A DNA stretch of 33,091 nt from Burkholderiales bacterium (GTDB lineage: Bacteria > Pseudomonadota > Gammaproteobacteria > Burkholderiales > Burkholderiaceae_E), in NCBI GenBank assembly GCA_017307915.1, contig JAFKGG010000390.1, positions 1 to 33,091 of the forward strand, read 5' to 3'. This document shows positions 1-9,842 of the stretch, piece by piece. The number at the start of each line of letters is the position of its first letter. The stretch's first letter is position 1. The position numbers and the translations under genes were made by a program. The notes beneath the pieces are model-generated. The model saw only the letters and a program-made list of their open reading frames with translations, had not been told where the DNA came from and searched no databases.

Positions 1-621
1 CTGGTCGGCCGCAAGATCGGCCTGACGTCGCTGGCCGTGCAGCGCCAGCTCGGCGTGGATTCGCCCGACTTCGGCGCGCTGTTCGCCGACATGGCGGTGG
101 GCGACGGCGAAGAGATCGCCTGGTCGCGGCTGATGCAGCCCAAGGCCGAGGCCGAGATCGCGCTGGTGCTCGAGCGCGACCTGGCGCACGCCAAGCACAC
201 GGTGGCCGACCTGATATCGGCTACCGCTTATGCGCTGCCCGCCATCGAAGTGGTCGGCAGCCGCATCGCCAACTGGGACATCAAGCTGGTCGACACGGTG
301 GCCGACAATGCCTCGTCGGGCCTGTTCGTGCTCGGCACGCGGCCGGTGAAGCTGTCCAAGCTCGACCTGGCCGGCTGCGGCATGACGCTGGAACGGCGTG
401 GCGAACAGGTGTCGGTGGGCGCCGGCTCGGCCTGCCTGGGCAACCCCTTGAACGCCGCCATCTGGCTGGCGGATACGCTGGCGCGGCTGGGCACGCCGCT
501 GCGTGCCGGCGATGTGTTGATGACCGGGGCACTCGGCCCGATGGCGGTCATCAATCCCGGCGAAGTGTTTACTGCCCGTATTGAAGGGCTGGGCTCGGTC
601 AGCGCCGTATTCGGCAAGTGA
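1..621 (+). CDS. nbaH: 2-oxopent-4-enoate (2-keto-4-pentenoate) hydratase, MhpD/DmpE family, 5'-truncated by window edge
   Basis: The frame is open from base 1 and ends at TGA 619-621, giving 206 residues of a family that is usually about 260, so roughly 55 N-terminal residues lie upstream. It begins with the family signature GRKIGLTS and continues [10 protein letters not shown], which marks the pentenoate hydratase branch rather than the decarboxylase branch. The acidic metal-binding stretch [10 protein letters not shown] and the later [13 protein letters not shown] block are present. In the family the enzyme adds water to 2-hydroxypenta-2,4-dienoate to give 4-hydroxy-2-oxovalerate, the substrate of the aldolase two genes downstream. 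A 22-bp gap separates it from the acetaldehyde dehydrogenase, consistent with one operon. The symbol follows remembered nba nomenclature; mhpD or dmpE would be equally fair. Confidence 0.93.
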   Translation: MVGRKIGLTSLAVQRQLGVDSPDFGALFADMAVGDGEEIAWSRLMQPKAEAEIALVLERDLAHAKHTVADLISATAYALPAIEVVGSRIANWDIKLVDTVADNASSGLFVLGTRPVKLSKLDLAGCGMTLERRGEQVSVGAGSACLGNPLNAAIWLADTLARLGTPLRAGDVLMTGALGPMAVINPGEVFTARIEGLGSVSAVFGK

Positions 622-643
622 CCCCCGCAAGCGAGATCAAATC

Positions 644-1603
644 ATGCTCATGAATACCGATTCCCGTATCCCGGTGGCCATCGTCGGCTCCGGCAACATC
701 GGCACCGACCTGATGATCAAGGTGCTGCGCAACTCGCGCCATCTGGCGATGAAGGCGATGGTCGGCATCGACCCGCAATCGGACGGACTGGCCCGTGCCC
801 AGCGCATGGGGGTGGCCACCACCGCCGAAGGCGTCGACGGGCTGCTGAAGATGCCGCAGTTCAAGGAGATCGGCATCGTCTTCGACGCCACCAGCGCCGG
901 TGCGCATGCGCGCCACAACGAGCTGCTCAAGCCGCACGGCGTGCAGGTGGTCGACCTGACGCCGGCCGCGATCGGCCCTTACGTGGTGCCGGTGGTCAAC
1001 CTCGACCAGCATCTGGCTGCACAGAACGTCAACATGGTGACCTGCGGTGGCCAGGCGACCATTCCGATGGTGCGCGCGGTGTCGCGCGTGGCGCCGGTGC
1101 GTTATGCCGAGATCGTGGCATCGATCGCCAGCAAGTCGGCCGGCCCCGGCACGCGCGCCAACATCGATGAATTCACCGAGACCACGTCGAAGGCGATCGT
1201 CGAGGTCGGCGGCGCCAAGGAAGGCAAGGCGATCATCGTTCTGAACCCGGCCGAACCGCCGCTGATCATGCGTGACACCGTCTACTGCCTGACCGAGCTC
1301 GACGCCGACCAGGCGGCGATCGCCGCGTCGGTGAAGAAGATGGTGGCCGACGTGGCCGCTTACGTGCCCGGCTACCGGCTGAAGCAGGACGTCCAATTCG
1401 AGCGCATCGACGGTGACCGCCGCATCAACGTGCCGGGCATAGGCCTCACGCAAGGTTTGAAGGTATCGGTGTTCCTCGAAGTGGAGGGCGCCGCGCACTA
1501 CCTGCCGGCCTATGCAGGCAACCTCGACATCATGACCAGCGCCGCGCTGGCCGCTGCCGAACAGATGGCGGTGCGCCGGCTGGCCAGCCGCGCCGCCGCG
1601 TGA
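644..1603 (+). CDS. nbaJ: Acetaldehyde dehydrogenase (acylating), MhpF/DmpF/BphJ family
   Basis: 319 residues, the normal family length. The Rossmann loop GSGNIG lies at about residues 15-20 and the catalytic Cys at about 134 in [12 protein letters not shown], matching Cys132 of DmpF. Established role: oxidises acetaldehyde, channelled from the aldolase, to acetyl-CoA with NAD and CoA. The frame is open further upstream into the hydratase gene, but homology begins at [13 protein letters not shown], so the start is ATG 644 or ATG 650. The gene is followed directly by the aldolase, its obligate partner in the bifunctional DmpFG-type complex; the aldolase SD (AAGGAG) overlaps this gene's stop codon. 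Confidence 0.96.
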   Translation: MLMNTDSRIPVAIVGSGNIGTDLMIKVLRNSRHLAMKAMVGIDPQSDGLARAQRMGVATTAEGVDGLLKMPQFKEIGIVFDATSAGAHARHNELLKPHGVQVVDLTPAAIGPYVVPVVNLDQHLAAQNVNMVTCGGQATIPMVRAVSRVAPVRYAEIVASIASKSAGPGTRANIDEFTETTSKAIVEVGGAKEGKAIIVLNPAEPPLIMRDTVYCLTELDADQAAIAASVKKMVADVAAYVPGYRLKQDVQFERIDGDRRINVPGIGLTQGLKVSVFLEVEGAAHYLPAYAGNLDIMTSAALAAAEQMAVRRLASRAAA

Positions 1604-1614
1604 AGGAGAGCATC

Positions 1615-2688
1615 ATGACCAGCAATTTGGATACCAAGAAAAAGATCTACGTCTCCGACGTCACGCTGCGCGACGGCATGCATGCCATCCGCCACCAGTA
1701 TTCGTTGCAGGATGCGGTCCGCATCGCGCGCGCGCTCGACGAGGCGCGCGTCGACAGCATCGAGGTGGCGCACGGCGACGGCCTGCGCGGCTCCAGTTTC
1801 AACTACGGCTTCGGCGCGCATACCGACCTGGAATGGATCGAGGCGGTGGCCGGCAACGTCAAGCATGCCAAGGTGGCGACGCTGCTGCTGCCCGGCATCG
1901 GCACCGTGCACGACCTGCGCAATGCCTATGACGCCGGCGCGCGCGTGGTGCGCGTGGCCACGCACTGCACCGAGGCCGACATTTCCAAGCAGCACATCGA
2001 ATACGCGCGTGAACTGGGCATGAACGCGGTCGGCTTCCTGATGATGAGCCACATGAATTCGCCCGAGGGCTTGGCGCATCAGGCCAAGCTGATGGAAAGC
2101 TACGGCGCGCAATGCGTGTACGTGGTCGACTCGGGCGGCGCGATGAACATGTACGACATCGCGGCGCGCTTCAAGGCGCTGAAGGGAGTGCTCAAGCCCG
2201 AGACCGAAACCGGCATGCACGCGCATCACAATCTGAGTCTGGGCGTGGCCAACAGCATCGTGGCGCTGGAACACGGCTGCGATCGCATCGACGCCAGCCT
2301 GACCGGCATGGGCGCCGGTGCCGGCAACGCGCCGCTGGAAGTCTTCATCGCGGCAGTCGACCGCATGGGCCTGAACCACGGCTGCGACGTGCGCGGGCTG
2401 ATCGATGCGGCCGAAGACATCGTGCGCCCGCTGCAGCAGCGCCCGGTGCGCGTCGATCGCGAGACGCTGGCGCTGGGCTATGCCGGCGTGTATTCGAGCT
2501 TCCTGTTGCACAGCGAGGCGGCGGCCAAGCGCTATGGTCTGTCGGCCTTCGACATCATGGTCGAACTGGGCAAGCGCCGCATGGTGGGCGGCCAGGAAGA
2601 CATGATCGTCGACGTGGCGCTCGACATGCTCAACAAGGCCGAAGGCAAGGCCGGCGCTGACGCAACCCCTGCGAGCAAAGCAGCATGA
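1615..2688 (+). CDS. nbaI: 4-hydroxy-2-oxovalerate aldolase, MhpE/DmpG/BphI family
   Basis: 357 residues with an HMGL-like TIM barrel. The catalytic TLRDGMH motif sits at residues 17-23 (Arg19, Asp20, His23). The metal-binding pair His202 and His204 lies in [11 protein letters not shown], the equivalent of DmpG His200/His202. The enzyme splits 4-hydroxy-2-oxovalerate into pyruvate and acetaldehyde. An earlier in-frame GTG exists at 1600, but ATG 1615 is preferred because AAGGAG at 1603-1608 sits at normal spacing. The stop overlaps the next start as ATGA (2685-2688), indicating translational coupling with the decarboxylase. The C-terminal tail is Ala/Lys-rich. Confidence 0.96.
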   Translation: MTSNLDTKKKIYVSDVTLRDGMHAIRHQYSLQDAVRIARALDEARVDSIEVAHGDGLRGSSFNYGFGAHTDLEWIEAVAGNVKHAKVATLLLPGIGTVHDLRNAYDAGARVVRVATHCTEADISKQHIEYARELGMNAVGFLMMSHMNSPEGLAHQAKLMESYGAQCVYVVDSGGAMNMYDIAARFKALKGVLKPETETGMHAHHNLSLGVANSIVALEHGCDRIDASLTGMGAGAGNAPLEVFIAAVDRMGLNHGCDVRGLIDAAEDIVRPLQQRPVRVDRETLALGYAGVYSSFLLHSEAAAKRYGLSAFDIMVELGKRRMVGGQEDMIVDVALDMLNKAEGKAGADATPASKAA

Positions 2689-3464
2689 TCCAGATCGCCG
2701 AAGCAGCACGTCAGCTCGACGACGCCGCGCGCGAGCGGCGCGCCGTCGAGCAGTTCGCGCCTGGCCAGCTTACGCTGGCGCAGGCCTACGAGATCCAGCG
2801 CGCATCGATCCACCGCCGCGTCGAGCGCGGCGAGCACATGAAGGGCATCAAGCTGGGCTTCACCAGCCGGCAGAAGATGATCCAGATGGGCGTCGATGCG
2901 CTGATCTGGGGCCTGCTCACCGATGCCATGATCGAGGAAGAGGGGGGCGTCGTCGACCTGGGGCGCTACGTCCATCCGCGCGCAGAACCCGAGGTGTGCT
3001 TCGTCACGCGCCGGCCGATCGATGCGCCGATGACCGCGCTCGAAGCGATCGACTACCTGGAGGCGGTGGCGCCGGCGGTCGAGATCATCGATTCGCGCTT
3101 TCGCAATTTCAAGTTCGACCTGGAAAACGTCGTTGCCGACAACTGCTCGTCGGCCGGGTTGGTGGTCGGGCCGTGGACGCGCAACTTCGATGCGTTGGCC
3201 AATGCCGGCGTGCGCTTGCAGTTCGACGGGCGCGACGTGCAGGTGGGCAGCACCGCGGCGATCCTTGGTCATCCGCTGCGCTGCATCGTGCAGGCGTCGC
3301 GGCTGTTGCATGAGGCCCAGATGACGCTGCCGGCCGGCTCGCTGGTCATGGCCGGCGCGGCCACTGCGGCTGAAGCGCTGCGCCCCGGCATCCACGTGCA
3401 GTGCCAGGTGGGCAGCGGCGCGTCGGCGCTGGGGCGGGCCGAGTTCCAGACGGCCTTGGCCTAG
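2685..3464 (+). CDS. nbaG: 4-oxalocrotonate (2-oxo-3-hexenedioate) decarboxylase, DmpH-type
   Basis: 259 residues, full length for the MhpD/DmpH fold. The stretch [20 protein letters not shown] followed by GLLTDAM is typical of oxalocrotonate decarboxylase and differs from the hydratase version ([14 protein letters not shown]) at the start of the window, so the two paralogues can be told apart. RAEPEVCF holds the metal-binding acidic residues and [14 protein letters not shown] is the family core. It decarboxylates 4-oxalocrotonate, made from 2-aminomuconate by the deaminase, to 2-hydroxypenta-2,4-dienoate. Its ATG overlaps the aldolase stop by four bases. A 182-bp gap with a strong hairpin follows before the deaminase gene. 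Confidence 0.93.
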   Translation: MIQIAEAARQLDDAARERRAVEQFAPGQLTLAQAYEIQRASIHRRVERGEHMKGIKLGFTSRQKMIQMGVDALIWGLLTDAMIEEEGGVVDLGRYVHPRAEPEVCFVTRRPIDAPMTALEAIDYLEAVAPAVEIIDSRFRNFKFDLENVVADNCSSAGLVVGPWTRNFDALANAGVRLQFDGRDVQVGSTAAILGHPLRCIVQASRLLHEAQMTLPAGSLVMAGAATAAEALRPGIHVQCQVGSGASALGRAEFQTALA

Positions 3465-3484
3465 GCGAGTCGGCACGCTCCGAT

Positions 3485-3515
3485 CCGCTTCGGCCACGAT
3501 GCCTGGCCGAAGCGG
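3485..3515. terminator. 12-bp perfect hairpin inside the nbaG-nbaF gap
   Basis: CCGCTTCGGCCA at 3485-3496 and TGGCCGAAGCGG at 3504-3515 are exact inverted repeats around a 7-base loop. No T-run follows, so it is not a classical intrinsic terminator. It could be a processing or stability element, or a partial attenuator dividing HJIG from FCD expression. It lies in the only large gap (3465-3646) in the operon; I see no gene in that gap. Confidence 0.5.
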
Positions 3516-3646
3516 GGCGGCGCCGGTCACGTTGCAGAGATTTGCACGCCATCGACATCGGTGGCGTGTCGGCGGCGCGCGCCGGTGCCGTGGCCGGCTG
3601 ATGGATGCGGCACCGTTTTCGAAACCGTTCATACCGAGGATCCACG

Positions 3647-5714
<2,068 letters not shown>

Positions 5715-5770
5715 GTGCGGCTTGCGCAGAGCCGGGCATGCTAAGGGCCGGCATGCGTGGGTAGGGTGCG

Positions 5771-6006
5771 GCGCGGCGGGCGGTGAGGGGTGGGCCGCGC
5801 TGACCGCGGCGGCCCACCCTGCGGGTGGGCTGCCCTGCGCTGCTCGCCTTGGGGCTGCGCGGCATGACTCGCTGCGCTCGCTTCGCGAGCTCCGCTCAAA
5901 CAGATGCCGCGAGTCAGAGGTACGAAGCGCGCTGCGCGCGCCAGCCCCAAGGCTGCGCTGCTCGGCGCCGCAGACAGCGCGGCCCACCCCTCACCGCCCG
6001 CCGCGC
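5771..6006. repeat. Nested palindromic element, copy 1 (core in + orientation)
   Basis: A 236-bp element bounded by a perfect 32-bp inverted repeat (5771-5802 with 5975-6006). Inside it are a perfect 12-bp stem (GCCTTGGGGCTG 5846-5857 with 5942-5953) and an apical 6-bp stem (GCTCGC 5876-5881, loop TTC, GCGAGC 5885-5890). A local hairpin GCCCACCC-TGC-GGGTGGGC lies at 5812-5830. The core 5859-5940 carries CTCAAACAGATGCCGCGAG and TACGAAGCGCGCTGCG and recurs on the other strand at 6308-6390. It sits between convergent operons. Possible roles are bidirectional terminator, REP/BIME-like element or structured RNA. Short open frames here are GC artefacts. Confidence 0.85.
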
Positions 6007-6239
6007 AACATGCTTGGGCTGCTATCGACGAAACACACGTTGATGGATCTCTCGTTGTTCATGTCAGCACCAATTGAACCGAGATATGCACGACACGAGC
6101 CGGTGGCACGAGTCCATGCGTTCACAGCACGAACCTAATTGATTGACTCGGTCAAGTATTCACCCAAGATTGCAATCAAACAAACCCATCACTTCAGCAC
6201 TCAGGCGATGGTGTATTCGTTGCAGTCTGCCACCGTATC
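6007..6239. other. Gene-free, AT-richer spacer between the two palindromic elements
   Basis: About 230 bp with visibly lower GC than the rest of the window, for example around 6136-6200. I find no convincing coding frame, ribosome binding site, tRNA or strong hairpin. It may carry a small RNA or promoter, or simply be neutral spacer. Confidence 0.5.
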
Positions 6240-6479
6240 GGCGAAGGCGTGGGCCCAAGGGGGGCGGCGGGGTATCTGCGCAGCCGAGGAGCACAGGTCT
6301 GATGGCCCGCGCGCAGCGCGCTTCGTATATTCTGACTCGCGGCATCTGTTTGAGCGCAGCGCCCGCAGGGCGCGGAGCGAGTCATGCCGCGGGGCCATCA
6401 GGCCGAGCACCGCAGGGCACCCCCGCGCAGCGGGGGCAAGCAGTTACCCCCCCGCCCCCCTTGGGCCCGCGCCTTCGCC
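6240..6479. repeat. Nested palindromic element, copy 2 (core in - orientation)
   Basis: A 240-bp element of the same architecture as copy 1 but inverted. Outer arms 6240-6278 and 6441-6479 pair over 39 positions with three non-Watson-Crick positions, one of them T-G. The middle stem is 6296-6308 with 6392-6404 (GGTCTGATGGCCC, one G-U). The apical stem is GCGCCC 6359-6364, loop GCA, GGGCGC 6368-6373. Core 6308-6390 is nearly identical to the reverse complement of copy 1, yet all three stems have different sequence in the two copies and still pair. The Rieske gene stop lies only 44 bp beyond. Confidence 0.85.
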
Positions 6480-6523
6480 CGCCCCACTGACCGCAAGAAC
6501 AACACCCGCCACACACCAAACTA

Positions 6524-7753
6524 TCAGCGCGAATCTTCCAAATAATTCCCAGCATCAAACACCACCGGCCCCTCATCCGGATTGAAACTCACCCCGGCCG
6601 GGTCCTCCCCGCGCTGCACCCGCTCGATCTGCCGCTGCATGTATCGGCGCAACATCACGATGCCGCGATCGGAGGTGGCCAAGTGCTCTTCCGAGTGCCA
6701 CGCGATCGCCCCCTGGCTGACCTGTGCTTCGTAATCACCCGGCAGCCGCTGATGTTCCTCTTCGGCCAGTTCTTCCCACAGCCGCCCGTTCAGGCGCGAG
6801 CGCATGCGCACCAGTTCGCCGGCTTCGCGCACGCGGCCGGCCACATAGATGCGAAAGCTGTGATCGTCGATCGGCAGGATCCAGCCTATGGATTCGACGC
6901 GGCCGAACTTGCCGATGCGCGGGCTCGGAATCACGCGCAAGGTGGGGGTCGCCGCCAGGCTGATGCGCCGGAACAGCTTGCCGTCGGGCAGCGTGCGGAT
7001 CGACGTGGTGCGTACGCCCAGCTCGAATGTGTCCCATTGCACGTCGGGCATCAAGGCCATCTGCTCGACGAACTGCGTGCCGCTGAAGGTCGCATGCAAG
7101 ACCACGACGTGGAACGGATCGACCAGGTTCTCGTAATGCTGGAACCAATTGCAGTCGATGATCTGCGGGCCACCGCCGCCGATGCTGGCATCGTTGGTTT
7201 CGATGAACTCGCCGTCGTCGAGTCGTTCCAGGGCATCGTAACGCGGCAGGATCGGTTTCTTATCGGGTGGGCCCATGTAGGCCCACAGCAAGCCGTAGCG
7301 TTCCTGTACCGGATACCAGGGCTGCCTGACCCGATGCTTCGAGCGTCCGCCGTCGGGTTCGCAGGGCTGCTCCACGCATTGGCCCTGCACGTCGAACAGC
7401 CAGCCGTGATAGCAGCAGCGGATGCCGCGTTCTTCCACCTTGCCGTAGTACAGCGAGGTGCCGCGGTGCGCACAGTGCGGATAGACCAGCCCCGGCCGGC
7501 CGGCCTTGTCGCGGAACAGGATCAGGTCTTCGCCCAGCACGCGCAGCTTGCGCGGCGTATCGCTGGCATCCGCGGTCAGACCGACCGGGTGCCAGTAGCG
7601 GCGTAGTAGTTCGCCCATCGGCGTGCCGGCGCCGACCTCGGTGAGCGCGGCATTGTAGCTGGGCCGTTTGCGCCCATAGGCGGTGCCGATGTCGATGGCG
7701 GCCGATCGGGTTTCGCCGGCTTGCAGCGTCGGATTCATCGCGGGCTCCGTCAT
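6524..7753 (-). CDS. Rieske [2Fe-2S] aromatic ring-hydroxylating oxygenase, alpha subunit
   Basis: 409 residues. The N-terminal Rieske domain has Cys94-X-His96 and Cys113-X2-His116 (PHCAHRGTS ... CCYHGW). The catalytic domain carries the mononuclear iron region NWFQHYENLVDPFHVVVLH at about residues 203-221. Length and motif spacing fit the phthalate 4,5-dioxygenase/VanA class, which uses a separate FMN reductase-ferredoxin; no such partner is visible here. The substrate is unknown, probably an aromatic acid hydroxylated or O/N-demethylated. Its ATG overlaps the stop of the Bug gene as ATGA (7750-7753), so the two are translationally coupled. Transcription would start upstream of the Bug gene, facing the LysR gene. 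Confidence 0.9.
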   Translation of the reverse strand: MTEPAMNPTLQAGETRSAAIDIGTAYGRKRPSYNAALTEVGAGTPMGELLRRYWHPVGLTADASDTPRKLRVLGEDLILFRDKAGRPGLVYPHCAHRGTSLYYGKVEERGIRCCYHGWLFDVQGQCVEQPCEPDGGRSKHRVRQPWYPVQERYGLLWAYMGPPDKKPILPRYDALERLDDGEFIETNDASIGGGGPQIIDCNWFQHYENLVDPFHVVVLHATFSGTQFVEQMALMPDVQWDTFELGVRTTSIRTLPDGKLFRRISLAATPTLRVIPSPRIGKFGRVESIGWILPIDDHSFRIYVAGRVREAGELVRMRSRLNGRLWEELAEEEHQRLPGDYEAQVSQGAIAWHSEEHLATSDRGIVMLRRYMQRQIERVQRGEDPAGVSFNPDEGPVVFDAGNYLEDSR

Positions 7754-8754
7754 TGCGCCGTGACGCCGGCGGCCTTGATCAGTTCTTCGACGCGCGGGAA
7801 GTCGGCCTTGTAGCTGGCCAGGAATTCCGGCGGCGTGTTGCCCAGCGGTTCGAAGCCGAAGCCGACCAGCCGCGTCGCCACGTCGGGCAGCCGCGTGACT
7901 TCGCGCAGCGCCTGCGACCAGGCATCGATGATCGCTTGCGGCGTTCTCGCCGGGGCGTAGGCACCGATCCAGCTATCCAGGGCGAAGCCGGTAAAGCCTG
8001 CTTCGCCGAAGGTCGGCACGTCGGGCATCGTCGATACGCGCCGCGAACCGCCGATCGCCAAACCGCGCAGTTTGCCCGCCTGCGCGTGGGCGCGCGCGGC
8101 AGCCGGGTTGGCCCAGGCAAAGTCGAGCACCTTGCCAAACATGTCCTGGTGCGCCGCCACCTCCGATTTGTACGGCACGTGCGTGATCTGCAGTTCGGCC
8201 TGCCGCTTGAGCAGCTCACCCAGCAGATGCGCCTGCGAGCCATTGCCCCAGGTACCGTAGGTCATGCCCGGGTGCTGCCTGGCGTAGGCGACGAATTCCT
8301 TCAGCGTGGCGTAGGGCGCATCGGCGCGCACCACCAGCATCGGCCCACCGGTGGCAAGCTGCGACAGCGGTTCGAAATCCTTGAGCGGGTCATAGGGCAG
8401 TTTCGGCAGCAGGATGGCATTGTTGATGTGCGTCAGCGGCAGCGTGATCAGAATCGTGTGGCCATCGGGGGCTGCCTTGGCCACCGCGTCGGCGGCCAGA
8501 ATGCCGCTGGCGCCCGGCTTGGCCTCGACCACCACGGTCTGGCCCCAGCGCTGCTGCAGCTTTTCGGCATAGACGCGGGCGATGGTGTCGATCGGGCCGC
8601 CGGCTGCGCCGAATGGCACGATCCTGATCAGCCTCGATGGAAAGGCTGCCTGCTGGGCCGACACCGGCCCAGCCAGGCTGCCGGCAGCGGCGGCAAGCAA
8701 GGCGCTGCCGCTGCTGCCCAGGATGCGGCGCCGCATATTGGAGATGGATCGCAT
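7750..8754 (-). CDS. Bug/TctC-family periplasmic solute-binding protein (Rieske operon)
   Basis: 334 residues. N-terminal signal peptide with twin basic residues (MRRRILGS) and an Ala-rich core ending near PVSAQQ, about residue 34. Family blocks follow: RIVPFGAAGGPIDTIAR, AKPGASGILAADAVAKAAPD, HVPYKSEV and MPDVPTFGEAGFTGF. Bug proteins bind carboxylates or aromatic acids in the periplasm for TTT-type uptake or sensing. No TctA/TctB membrane genes accompany it. A strong SD (AGGAGA, six bases from the ATG) supports the start at 8754. It is coupled to the Rieske gene, so it probably captures that enzyme's substrate. Confidence 0.93.
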   Translation of the reverse strand: MRSISNMRRRILGSSGSALLAAAAGSLAGPVSAQQAAFPSRLIRIVPFGAAGGPIDTIARVYAEKLQQRWGQTVVVEAKPGASGILAADAVAKAAPDGHTILITLPLTHINNAILLPKLPYDPLKDFEPLSQLATGGPMLVVRADAPYATLKEFVAYARQHPGMTYGTWGNGSQAHLLGELLKRQAELQITHVPYKSEVAAHQDMFGKVLDFAWANPAAARAHAQAGKLRGLAIGGSRRVSTMPDVPTFGEAGFTGFALDSWIGAYAPARTPQAIIDAWSQALREVTRLPDVATRLVGFGFEPLGNTPPEFLASYKADFPRVEELIKAAGVTAQ

Positions 8755-8837
8755 GGCTTGTCTCCTCGTTATTGGGTGAACGTGACAAGATACGAAGCCT
8801 CTTGATCCCGATCAATTTCAACGTTTGGATATGAGTT
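8755..8837. promoter_or_regulatory. Divergent Bug/LysR promoter region with LysR-type palindrome
   Basis: 83 bp between divergently transcribed genes. TTGATC-CC-GATCAA at 8802-8815 is a perfect 14-bp palindrome, a plausible LysR recognition or activation site, about 23 bp before the LysR start and 48 bp from the Bug start. Autoregulation plus activation of the Rieske operon is inferred from layout. Confidence 0.55.
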
Positions 8838-9764
8838 ATGGCGATTCGTGATATCCGCAGCCTAGATGTCGCGATGCTGCGGACCTTCGATGCGCTGATG
8901 CGCGAGCGTAGCGTGTCGCGCGCGGCGGCCAGGCTGTTTCTGAGCCAACCGGCAGTCAGCGCATCGCTGAAGCGGCTGCGCGAGACCTTCGACGATCCCT
9001 TATTCACGCGCACCGCGCACGGCGTGCTGCCGACGCCGCGCGCGCTGGCGCTGGCGCCGCACGTCGAACAGGCCCTGATCCACGTGCAGCGCCTGCTCAA
9101 CGTCGAGCGCGAGTTCGATCCGGCTGCTTCCGATCGCATCCTGCGCGTGGCCGGCAGCGATCATTCGAGCCGCATGCTGTTGCCGCCGCTGTGCCACATG
9201 CTGGCCGAGTGCGGCTCGCGTATCCGCCTGTTCTGGGAGGCGGCCGACTACCGTGCGCTGGCCGAGCGCCTGCACAAGGGCGATGTCGATCTCGGCATGC
9301 TGCCGTCGCGCACGATCCCGGTAGACGTCGAGTTCGAGGCACTGTACGAAGACGTGTACGTTGTGGTGGCGCGCCATGGCAATCCCTTGCTCGCCAGCGG
9401 CATGAGTCTCGATGCCTTCTGTCTGGCGCCCCATGCCGTGCTGGCGCAAAGCCGCTCAGGGCTCGATGACGCGATCGACCAGGCGCTGGCGCGTCATGGT
9501 CGAAGCCGCTATGCGCAGGTGGCGCTGACCAGTTTCGGCGAGATGGCCGAGCTGCTGGCGGCTAGCGACCATACGGCCGTGTTTCCGCGACGCGTGGCGC
9601 GCCGTTATGCCGCCACGCTGGTCGAGCATCCATTGCCGTTCGAATTGCCGAGCTATCGGCTGTATGCCTGTTGGCACTTGCGTTCGAACGAGGATCCGGC
9701 GGTGCAGTGGCTCAGGCGCGAGATCGTTAGGCTGGGGCGCGCGGTGATGCTGCCGGGGGAATGA
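8838..9764 (+). CDS. LysR-family transcriptional regulator
   Basis: 308 residues. The N-terminal winged helix-turn-helix (SVSRAAARLFLSQPAVSASLKRLR, about residues 24-47) is followed by DPLFTRTAHGVLPTPRA, as in the NodD/NahR-like subgroup. The C-terminal effector-binding domain spans about residues 90-300. The gene is divergent from the Bug-Rieske operon across 83 bp that contain a perfect palindrome, so it most likely controls that operon in response to its substrate. It converges on another LysR gene across only 58 bp. ATG 8838 starts just before the conserved DVAMLRTFDALM. Confidence 0.92.
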   Translation: MAIRDIRSLDVAMLRTFDALMRERSVSRAAARLFLSQPAVSASLKRLRETFDDPLFTRTAHGVLPTPRALALAPHVEQALIHVQRLLNVEREFDPAASDRILRVAGSDHSSRMLLPPLCHMLAECGSRIRLFWEAADYRALAERLHKGDVDLGMLPSRTIPVDVEFEALYEDVYVVVARHGNPLLASGMSLDAFCLAPHAVLAQSRSGLDDAIDQALARHGRSRYAQVALTSFGEMAELLAASDHTAVFPRRVARRYAATLVEHPLPFELPSYRLYACWHLRSNEDPAVQWLRREIVRLGRAVMLPGE

Positions 9765-9800
9765 GCGATTTCGACGAGGTGGCTTAGACGAGGAGGTCTC

Positions 9801-9842
9801 CTCAGGCCGCTGCCTCGGTCACTCAGGCCGCTGTCTCGGCCA
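9801..9842. repeat. 21-bp tandem duplication spanning a LysR stop codon
   Basis: Units 9801-9821 and 9822-9842 are identical at 19 of 21 positions and begin CTCAGGCCGCTG. On the minus strand each encodes an Ala-rich end followed by TGA. Translation stops at the first (9823-9825), leaving the second copy as an in-frame vestige after the stop. Confidence 0.8.

Noticed and set aside
581-643. Extended upstream start for the acetaldehyde dehydrogenase
   Set aside because: The added residues overlap the hydratase gene in another frame and do not resemble the family; similarity starts at ATG 644/650.
5771-6479. Interpretation of the two palindromes as ends of a transposon or as MITE copies
   Set aside because: The outer inverted repeats of the two copies are unrelated in sequence, no target-site duplication is visible and there is no transposase between them; conservation is in the core, not the ends.
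9765-9822. GAGGAG-GT-CTCCTC near 9790-9803 as a terminator between convergent LysR genes
   Set aside because: The loop would be only two bases and no T-run follows on either strand, so a functional hairpin terminator is not supported.
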